The position numbers and the translations under genes are program-made. Below, in pieces: positions 5,620-10,209 of a stretch of DNA of 10,209 bases (positions within the stretch are counted from its first letter, which is position 1; every line of letters starts with the position of its first letter). Under the pieces are notes generated by a model. The model ran no database searches. It saw only the letters and a program-made list of their open reading frames with translations, and was not told the origin of the DNA. The stretch comes from Clostridium sp. (GTDB lineage Bacteria > Bacillota > Clostridia > Lachnospirales > Lachnospiraceae), in the NCBI GenBank assembly GCA_004554205.1, contig SFNH01000063.1, positions 1 through 10,209 of the forward strand, written 5' to 3'.

Positions 5620-6927
5620 ATGGCAGATTACAAAGCGATCTATCAGACAAAGCTCACGACTGCGGAGCAGGTCGCGCAGCAGGTGCAGTCCGGCTGGGTC
5701 ATCGGCATGGACGCCGGCCCGACGCAGACCCCGGCAATCATCGGCGCGATGGCGGAAAAGATCCGCGCGACCGATACGAAGGACGTCAAGGTCCACACGA
5801 TGCTGGATTCCTATCCGTTTGCTTTTTATGAGGACAACACCCTGTTTGGCAAGATGACGGGCTACTCCTGGTTCTCCAGCGGCGGCGCGCGCAAGGCGGT
5901 CAACGGCGGCTATGCCGACCTGTTTCCGGCCTATTACCGTGACATCCCCGGCCATATCAAGCGCCTGTACGATTTCGACGCATATTGTGTAGCCGTCTCG
6001 CCGATGGACAGCCACGGTTATTTCAGCCTTGCGACCACCAGCTCTTACTCCGAGGCGATGATCTCCAAGGCCAAACGCATCTTTATTGAAGTGAATGAGA
6101 AGCAGCCGCGCTGCCTGTGCGGCACCCAGATTCACGTTTCGCAGGTCGATGCGATCGTTGAGAATACGCACGACATTCCCGTGCTGCCGCCGGTCGTGAT
6201 CGACGATGTCAGCCGCACGATCGGCAACCTCATCGCTGAGCAGATTCCGGATGGCGCGTGCATCCAGCTTGGCATCGGCGCGATCCCGGATGCGACCGGT
6301 ATGGCGCTCAAGACGAAGCACGACCTCGGCATCCACACGGAAATGTTCACCGACAGCATGGTCGAACTGCTCGAATGCGGAGCGGTGAACAACAGCAAAA
6401 AGCAGATCCACCGCGGCAAGACCGTGACGACCTTCGCCTTCGGTTCTCAGCGCATCTATGATTATATCAACGACAACCCCTGCTTTGAGATCCTGCCGGT
6501 GGACTACGTCAACGACCCGAACGTCATCTGCCAGAACGACAATATGATCTCCATCAACGCTGCGCTGGAGGTCGATCTGTTCGGACAGGTGTGCGCGGAA
6601 TCGGTCGGTACGAAGCATATGTCCGGCTCCGGCGGCCAGATCGACTATGTGCGCGGCGCATGCCAGTCCAAGGGCGGCAAGAGCTTCATCGCGTTCTCGT
6701 CCACGGCCAAGGGCGGCACGATCAGCAAGATCAAGTCCATTCTGACACCCGGCGCTATCGTCACAACCAGCAAGAACGATGTGGACTACATCGTTACCGA
6801 GTACGGCATTGCGCATCTGCGCGGCGAGAGCCTCGGCTCCCGTGCCCGCCAGCTCATCTCCATCGCGCACCCCGACTTCCGCGACGAACTGACGTTCGAA
6901 GCGAAAAAACGCGGTATCCTGGTGTGA
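5620..6927 (+). CDS. Acetyl-CoA hydrolase/transferase-family CoA-transferase, butyryl-CoA:acetate or 4-hydroxybutyrate type (435 aa)
   Basis: Enzymes of this family move CoA between acyl groups through a glutamyl-CoA intermediate; in anaerobic gut Clostridia they commonly release butyrate from butyryl-CoA with acetate, or activate 4-hydroxybutyrate. The likely catalytic glutamate is Glu241 in GIHTEMFTDS, aligned by eye with the known Glu238 of 4-hydroxybutyrate CoA-transferase. GIGAIPDAT (218-226) and the glycine-rich SGSGGQIDYVRGA further on are family signatures. The full length is normal. The ATG at 5620 has GAGGAG nine bases upstream. It is a single-gene unit with its own promoter and a strong terminator. 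The exact acyl substrate cannot be settled by eye: the But and 4-hydroxybutyrate branches are too similar. Confidence 0.88.
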   Translation: MADYKAIYQTKLTTAEQVAQQVQSGWVIGMDAGPTQTPAIIGAMAEKIRATDTKDVKVHTMLDSYPFAFYEDNTLFGKMTGYSWFSSGGARKAVNGGYADLFPAYYRDIPGHIKRLYDFDAYCVAVSPMDSHGYFSLATTSSYSEAMISKAKRIFIEVNEKQPRCLCGTQIHVSQVDAIVENTHDIPVLPPVVIDDVSRTIGNLIAEQIPDGACIQLGIGAIPDATGMALKTKHDLGIHTEMFTDSMVELLECGAVNNSKKQIHRGKTVTTFAFGSQRIYDYINDNPCFEILPVDYVNDPNVICQNDNMISINAALEVDLFGQVCAESVGTKHMSGSGGQIDYVRGACQSKGGKSFIAFSSTAKGGTISKIKSILTPGAIVTTSKNDVDYIVTEYGIAHLRGESLGSRARQLISIAHPDFRDELTFEAKKRGILV

Positions 6928-6947
6928 TACCCAATTTGCAACCATAC

Positions 6948-6983
6948 AACAAGTCCGATGGGATTTCCCATCGGACTTGTTTT
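6948..6983. terminator. Strong terminator after the CoA-transferase gene
   Basis: aacaagtccgatggga (6948-6963) pairs with 6966-6981, an effective stem of about 15 bp with an ATTT loop, followed by TTTT on the plus strand. It lies between convergent genes and may also end the minus-strand metalloprotease transcript. It marks the last clearly chromosomal feature before the accessory region. Confidence 0.9.
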
Positions 6984-7006
6984 GTCTGGAATCGGCAGCG
7001 GCCGGG

Positions 7007-7774
7007 TTATTTATGGCAGGGAGAGTCGCCGGCACAGGGCGTATCCGGGCAGAGACAGTTGTGGAACAGATCCAGCTTCAACTGAAGCGCCAGCTCCAGC
7101 CGGGTCACAGCGGCCAGAACGCGCTCCACACTCTTGTCGATCTTGACAAGGTCGTCTACATCCGTGCGGCACAGTTCGACAGTCTTCTCAATCTTCTTGT
7201 GCTCAGCCTCCAGAATGCGGGCCAGAGCCTCCTGCTCCTTGGCAACGGCTTCGATTAACTCCGAGATCGCCTTGCAGCGATTGTCCTCCCGATGGGGCGG
7301 GGAGGTTTGTACGGTTTCCATGAAATGATGCCCCTCTGATTCAAACAGTGAGATTTGATCAGGGTCGAGCTTATATACGCCCTGGTGCATGCAGTAGTGG
7401 CCGCCTTCATGCAGCGCCGTGAAGAGTGCGAAGGACTCGCTCTTCATGGTTGCGTTATCTATGAGAACCGTTCCGGCGGGGATATCTATGGAGGAGACCT
7501 TCATGCCAGAGCGGTCAAAAACCATGATCGCCTCGTCATTGAAGATTGTGGCACCAGCAACAGGCACGTTCCCTTCTGGGTAAAAGATGTCCTGAAACTC
7601 GACCGTTACGCCGAGATAGCTCTCCAGGAAATGAAAGGCATCGATCTTTCCAGGGGTTACAAGCAGTTCAGGCCGGTAGTCCCTGACGATCGCCTCTGCG
7701 TATTCCTGTATATACAGATCCTTGACGATCGGTGTCCGGTCTTTATGGTAGCATCTGCAGCTGAAATCGATCAT
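7007..7774 (-). CDS. ImmA/IrrE-like metalloprotease with a coiled-coil, cysteine-tailed C-terminus (255 aa)
   Basis: ImmA-type proteases cut the repressor of a mobile element and so release it from repression. The zinc motif HEGGH is at residues 122-126 (Glu123 catalytic) in ALFTALHEGGHYCMH, preceded by a region typical of the family. The usual downstream helix with E-x-x-A-N-x-F-A and LLMP, which supplies the third zinc ligand, is not seen. After about residue 150 there is a proline/histidine-rich linker and then a long charged heptad-rich segment (about 168-236). The tail carries C240, C242, C247 and C253. From memory that segment resembles a short LIESVALEEAALAHILNAE-like module of other Firmicute proteins, so this may be a fusion. 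The start ATG at 7774 has AGGAG eight bases upstream; longer readings run into that site. The gene is divergent from the S24 repressor gene. Confidence 0.78.
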   Translation of the reverse strand: MIDFSCRCYHKDRTPIVKDLYIQEYAEAIVRDYRPELLVTPGKIDAFHFLESYLGVTVEFQDIFYPEGNVPVAGATIFNDEAIMVFDRSGMKVSSIDIPAGTVLIDNATMKSESFALFTALHEGGHYCMHQGVYKLDPDQISLFESEGHHFMETVQTSPPHREDNRCKAISELIEAVAKEQEALARILEAEHKKIEKTVELCRTDVDDLVKIDKSVERVLAAVTRLELALQLKLDLFHNCLCPDTPCAGDSPCHK

Positions 7775-7832
7775 GGTGTGTTCTCCTGGCTTATATGGCA
7801 TGCGCATTACCGCGTCATTTTTTTGTAAGCGT

Positions 7833-7861
7833 ATAATACAGCTCTGAAATTTATCTGTCAA
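7833..7861 (-). promoter_or_regulatory. Promoter of the ImmA-like gene
   Basis: On the minus strand a perfect TTGACA (7861-7856) is followed after 17 bases by TATTAT (7838-7833, 5/6). The leader to the ATG at 7774 is about 50 bases. Its -35 box is the left arm of the inverted repeat shared with the repressor promoter. Confidence 0.78.
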
Positions 7862-7901
7862 GGTCGTAAACGTGTACCATTTTTACCTAAACGCTTGACA
7901 G
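7855..7901. promoter_or_regulatory. Shared operator region between the divergent protease and repressor promoters
   Basis: CTGTCAAG (7855-7862) and CTTGACAG (7894-7901) are an exact 8-bp inverted repeat holding both -35 boxes. Between them, TAAACG is present at 7867-7872 and 7888-7893, 21 bases (two helical turns) apart. GTAAA (7866-7870) and TTTAC (7882-7886) form a smaller inverted repeat. These are natural candidate binding sites for the S24 repressor; which one is bound cannot be decided by eye. Confidence 0.5.
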
Positions 7902-7923
7902 GCGATATTTCGGCATATATAAT
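7895..7923 (+). promoter_or_regulatory. Consensus promoter of the S24 repressor gene
   Basis: TTGACA (7895-7900) and TATAAT (7918-7923) are both perfect and 17 bases apart, the ideal housekeeping promoter. Such a promoter is expected to be very strong unless it is repressed, which fits an autoregulated repressor. Confidence 0.9.
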
Positions 7924-7957
7924 CAGGCCATAAAGCGAAACGGAGGTCGAAACGATC

Positions 7958-8731
7958 ATGAGCTCCATTCTAAAGAAATACAACTCCGCCAGGGAGAAAG
8001 AAGAGAATGTGATTGGCAGGCGAATCGCCGAGGCGAGAAAGCTGAAAGGCGTTAGCTGCCCGGAACTGAGCCGTATACTCATGGAGCAGGGCTCGAAGAT
8101 CAGTTCCCAGGTCATTAACAAATGGGAAAACGCCTACGCGGTCCCGACCGGGTATCAGCTGATCGCGCTCTGTCATGCCCTGGATATTGAAGACGGTCTT
8201 TCCTTCTTTACAAAGGGCTATAAACCAGACCTGAATGCGGAAGGAATGAAAAAGGTTCAGGAATACCGGGATGTACTTGTCGCTTCTGGCATGTTTCCTT
8301 TTGAGGAGCGGAAGATGGGAAAGATCATTCAGATGCCCGTTTCTCCGATCCGCGCTTCTGCTGGCACCGGCAACTACATCGATGAGGCTGACTTTGAAAT
8401 GACCGACGTCGATGCGGATGACGTTCCTGCGGGAGCGGACTTCGGTATCTACGTAGGCGGTGATAGCATGGAGTCCATCTATCACGACGGCCAGTTGGTC
8501 TGGGTACAGAAGTGCAGTGAAATCCTGCCCGGGCAAGTTGGCATCTTCCTTTATGACGGCGACAGCTATATCAAGATGTATTCCGAGCGCATCCCGGATA
8601 ATCCGGAAGAGTATACTTCCAGCGACGGTGTAATGCATATGCAGCCGGTCCTTTGTTCCTTTAACAAGAACTATCCCGACAAGGTCGTTCGTCCAAGTAC
8701 AGATTTCAGAGTGTTCGGGCGGGTACTTTGA
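7958..8731 (+). CDS. LexA/CI-like repressor: XRE helix-turn-helix plus S24 self-cleavage domain (257 aa)
   Basis: A repressor of the phage/ICE type that is likely to hold the element silent. The helix-turn-helix spans about residues 18-75 (GRRIAEARKLKGVSCPELSRI, then SQVINKWENAYAVPTGYQLI). The C-terminal half is a peptidase S24 domain: the expected cleavage site Ala135-Gly136 in ASAGTGNY, the nucleophile Ser170 in GDSMESIYHDGQLVWV, and the general base Lys206 in DGDSYIKMY. All key residues are present, so RecA-stimulated self-cleavage after DNA damage is plausible. The start ATG at 7958 has GGAGG eleven bases upstream, slightly long but the only good choice. It is divergent from the ImmA-like gene, so the repressor may be removed in two ways: by self-cleavage, or by the protease. 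Confidence 0.9.
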   Translation: MSSILKKYNSAREKEENVIGRRIAEARKLKGVSCPELSRILMEQGSKISSQVINKWENAYAVPTGYQLIALCHALDIEDGLSFFTKGYKPDLNAEGMKKVQEYRDVLVASGMFPFEERKMGKIIQMPVSPIRASAGTGNYIDEADFEMTDVDADDVPAGADFGIYVGGDSMESIYHDGQLVWVQKCSEILPGQVGIFLYDGDSYIKMYSERIPDNPEEYTSSDGVMHMQPVLCSFNKNYPDKVVRPSTDFRVFGRVL

Positions 8732-8834
8732 AAGTCCGTTTTTTGGACACCACTTCTGTTAGGATTACTGTAGAGGTCGGATTGCAAAAGTGAACATCCG
8801 GTCAATTTCGCAGGAAGGAAGGAAGGTCTTTTCA

Positions 8835-9029
8835 ATGAAGCAGTATGACGCGAAGTGCCCTCTGTGCGGCACGTTGAACCGCGGCCTCTATCTCGATGAG
8901 ACCGATGGTTGGATGGAATGTGAGCACTGCCATGAGACGGTGCGTGTTCAGGAGTTTATCAAACTGAAAAAGATCCCCGTGTTTAACATGGGCTGCGTTG
9001 CCGTGAGCCGCATCACGGTTTCCGCGTAA
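8835..9029 (+). CDS. Small zinc-ribbon protein (64 aa)
   Basis: Four cysteines in two CxxC pairs (C8/C11 in KCPLCG, C29/C32 in CEHC) around a short aromatic turn with GWMECEHC predict a zinc ribbon. The C-terminal part is short and has no recognisable domain. From memory, near-identical small proteins accompany repressor and conjugation regions of Firmicute integrative elements; their function is unknown to me. The ATG at 8835 is preferred, with a purine-rich GGAAGGAAGGAAGG run ending eight bases upstream; an in-frame GTG at 8790 has no such site. It is probably first in the small-gene operon after the repressor. Confidence 0.75.
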   Translation: MKQYDAKCPLCGTLNRGLYLDETDGWMECEHCHETVRVQEFIKLKKIPVFNMGCVAVSRITVSA

Positions 9030-9051
9030 GAGCGCGGCGAGGAGGGTGCCC

Positions 9052-9270
9052 ATGGATACGATCAGGCGCGTGGAAGAGCTCTCCTATGCGAAAGGCATCT
9101 CCCTTGCGCAGCTTGCCAGGATGAGCGGAGTCTCTAATTCCACGCTGAAAAACGCGAGAAGCAGAAACTACCAGCTTAGTGTTGATACCATCGAACGGCT
9201 GTGCGCCGGCCTCGGTATCACGATGAGCGAATTCTTTGATACTTCTGACTGCCGTATAAGCAGCAGCTGA
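9052..9270 (+). CDS. Small XRE/Cro-type DNA-binding protein (72 aa)
   Basis: Almost the whole protein is a helix-turn-helix domain (residues about 3-63): VEELSYAKGISLAQLARMSGV, then SNSTLKNARSRNYQLSVDTIERLCAGLGITMSEFF. It is likely a Cro-like or accessory regulator of the element, possibly opposing or helping the S24 repressor; its target is unknown. The ATG at 9052 has GGAGG (9041-9045) six bases upstream; the in-frame GTG at 9046 lies immediately against that site and is not used. It follows the zinc-ribbon gene by 22 bases and precedes the next gene by 23, each with its own binding site, so the genes form one operon. Confidence 0.85.
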   Translation: MDTIRRVEELSYAKGISLAQLARMSGVSNSTLKNARSRNYQLSVDTIERLCAGLGITMSEFFDTSDCRISSS

Positions 9271-9293
9271 TTTTCGAGAGAGGAGGTTGCGGT

Positions 9294-9581
9294 ATGGCCG
9301 TGCCTGTGCATTCCAAACCAGAACGGGTATATGTAAACGTTGTCTTGTCCGTTGACAGCACGGGCTTTATGAAGCCGTCCGCTATAAAATGGGCAGACGG
9401 GCGAACCTTCGATATTGAGCGCATCCGCGACTTCCGACCGGCATCGGCTGCCGGCAATGATATCAACGGCGATTGCTATACCGTGGTCATAAAGGGGCAG
9501 GACAGATACCTCTTCTTTGAAGAAGCAAATCCCCATTTCTCTGGGCGACCCGGCAGATGGTTCGTGGAGGTGAAGGCATAG
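9294..9581 (+). CDS. Conserved hypothetical element protein (95 aa)
   Basis: A short soluble protein without signal peptide or membrane segment. It has beta-rich patterns: VYVNVVLSVDSTGFMKPSAIKWADGR, then a strand-turn-strand with CYTVVIKGQDRYLFFEE and a final RWFVEVKA. From memory, proteins of this size with a WEDGR-like centre and a WFVE end lie directly upstream of UmuC-like polymerases in Firmicute integrative elements, which fits the next ORF. The family name and function are unknown to me. The ATG at 9294 has AGGAGG seven bases upstream. Its stop codon lies two bases before the next start, so translation is probably coupled. Confidence 0.75.
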   Translation: MAVPVHSKPERVYVNVVLSVDSTGFMKPSAIKWADGRTFDIERIRDFRPASAAGNDINGDCYTVVIKGQDRYLFFEEANPHFSGRPGRWFVEVKA

Positions 9582-9583
9582 GC

Positions 9584-10006
9584 ATGGAAAACGATCATGT
9601 CTACATAGCGATAGATCTGAAATCCTACTATGAGGAGCACGGAGAAGATGGAACAATTGGATTTGAGAGGATATCTTCTTTTAGCAAAGAAATATACAGC
9701 TTGCGGATTTCTGCACCATCTGATGGGATCTTCAGATTTGTAAAAGTCTTCTACCAAGAGGATGGAGCAGTCGATGGAATAAAATATCGTTTCGGCGATC
9801 GGTATTTATTCATATTTGCTTCTGAGTACAACCTCATTGTAACAAAAAGCATTATGGATTTGACCGAGGAGGATGATACCCCCGTCCCAATATATGATCC
9901 ATCTATTCTTTTTGATAATGTCTTGCTTTCGAGCGGCTACAACCTAGATCAAAAACGGCATGAAACTAGCACTATCGTTTACAACAATCTAGATTATTAT
10001 AGTTAA
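9584..10006 (+). CDS. Chimeric hypothetical protein: UmuC-like start joined to an unrelated AT-rich ORF (140 aa)
   Basis: The first 16 residues, MENDHVYIAIDLKSYY, match the beginning of UmuC-like Y-family polymerases of Gram-positives, which read AID(L/M)KSFYAS around the first catalytic aspartate (here Asp11). From residue 17 on nothing of the polymerase remains: a 124-residue acidic, soluble sequence follows, with no domain I recognise, ending in YNNLDYYS. The base composition falls at about the same point, from roughly half GC to about 35% (hand count of line 9781-9840). The start ATG at 9584 is two bases after the upstream stop, with GGAGG thirteen bases away, as for a coupled umuC gene. 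It could be a recombination scar in which new cargo took over the umuC start; a chance resemblance of a short stretch is possible. Confidence 0.6.
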   Translation: MENDHVYIAIDLKSYYEEHGEDGTIGFERISSFSKEIYSLRISAPSDGIFRFVKVFYQEDGAVDGIKYRFGDRYLFIFASEYNLIVTKSIMDLTEEDDTPVPIYDPSILFDNVLLSSGYNLDQKRHETSTIVYNNLDYYS

Positions 10007-10100
10007 AAAATGCCATATCAAAACGCGTGTGTTCAATTACAGAATATGATATTATAAGTCTAGTTTACACGATTCCCCAATAGAGGAGAATAAAAGAGGA

Positions 10101-10119
10101 TAGCAATCATATTTTGCTA
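10101..10119. repeat. Inverted repeat upstream of the last gene
   Basis: TAGCAA (10101-10106) and TTGCTA (10114-10119) form a 6-bp inverted repeat with a 7-base gap, 35 bases before the start codon. It could be an operator, but in such AT-rich DNA chance is a real alternative. The rest of the 10007-10153 gap holds no terminator or promoter I would defend. Confidence 0.3.
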
Positions 10120-10153
10120 ACACAATACTACATTACTATAGGAGGATACTACA

Positions 10154-10209
10154 ATGAAATGCCCCAATTGTGGAAGTGAAAATGTAACTATCGAATTGGT
10201 TCAAACCGC
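10154..10209 (+). CDS. Zinc-ribbon protein, N-terminal fragment (cut by window edge)
   Basis: The reading frame begins MKCPNCGSENVTIELVQT and stays open to the end of the window. CPNCGSENV is a standard zinc-ribbon start. From memory, short Clostridia proteins beginning this way often continue into a membrane segment, but that part is not in view. AGGAGG (10140-10145) lies eight bases before the ATG, so the start is well supported. It sits in the AT-rich stretch that begins inside the preceding ORF and may have arrived with it. Confidence 0.7.
   Translation, partial: MKCPNCGSENVTIELVQT

Larger units (their letters stand above)
7007..10209. mobile_element. Probable end of an integrative element or prophage (or its remnant), continuing past the window
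   Basis: The gene content switches here to an ImmA-like protease, an S24 repressor, small zinc-ribbon and XRE proteins, and an ORF that starts like a UmuC-type polymerase, a combination usual for Firmicute integrative elements and prophages. Base composition also drops. Hand counts of single 60-base lines give about 77% GC at 5281-5340, 53% at 9361-9420 and 35% at 9781-9840. No integrase, att repeat or transfer gene is in view, so the left boundary near 6984-7006 and the element type are inferences. Confidence 0.5.

Noticed and set aside
5584..7035. A 483-codon minus-strand ORF opposite the CoA-transferase gene
   Set aside because: It is a long antisense shadow in GC-rich DNA; the plus strand encodes a full, motif-bearing enzyme with its own promoter and terminator.
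8734..8748. GTCC-N7-GGAC hairpin just after the repressor gene
   Set aside because: A 4-bp stem is too short for a terminator, and it does not resemble the repeats in the control region.
8792..8803. GAAC-N4-GGTC, close to a Gram-positive SOS box
   Set aside because: One core position is wrong and the flanks do not fit; one mismatched site is not enough to claim LexA control.
10026..10071. CGTGT/ACACG inverted repeat in the AT-rich gap
   Set aside because: Five base pairs with a 36-base gap are expected by chance.

Overview
The window reads as a Gram-positive Clostridia chromosome, probably a moderately GC-rich gut Oscillospiraceae-type anaerobe. This is inferred from strong AGGAGG-type ribosome binding sites, near-consensus TTGACA/TATAAT promoters, a hydrogenase-maturation gene, a butyrate-type CoA-transferase and small Firmicute-style regulators. 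No rRNA or tRNA gene and no CRISPR array was seen.

Positions 1-6983 look like core chromosome, compact and high in GC. In order they hold: the 3' end of hypA (+); an RluA-type pseudouridine synthase (-); a TtcA-like tRNA thiolase (-); the divergent rplM-rpsI ribosomal operon (+), with a strong promoter and a structured leader; an XRE regulator carrying four membrane segments (+); a TetR regulator (-) divergent from an apparently solitary beta-class DNA methyltransferase (+); and an acetyl-CoA hydrolase/transferase-family CoA-transferase (+). Most units are separated by clear hairpin terminators, several of them shared by convergent genes.

From about 7000 the character changes to accessory DNA. 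An ImmA/IrrE-type metalloprotease gene (-) and a LexA/CI-like S24 repressor gene (+) diverge from a compact control region. Its two promoters face away from each other, and their -35 boxes form an exact inverted repeat. After the repressor comes a run of small genes: a zinc ribbon, a small XRE protein and a 95-aa protein. A 140-aa ORF follows whose first 16 residues look like the start of a UmuC-like Y-family polymerase and whose remainder is unrelated and AT-rich. The window ends in AT-rich DNA with the start of another zinc-ribbon protein. I read 7007-10209 as one end of an integrative element or prophage (or its remnant) whose SOS-polymerase gene has been interrupted or replaced.

The most unusual protein is the ImmA-like one. 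It keeps HEGGH but lacks the usual downstream helix, and instead carries a long heptad-rich segment with a cysteine-rich tail. Together with a repressor that appears able to cleave itself, this is the best candidate here for an undescribed regulatory arrangement.
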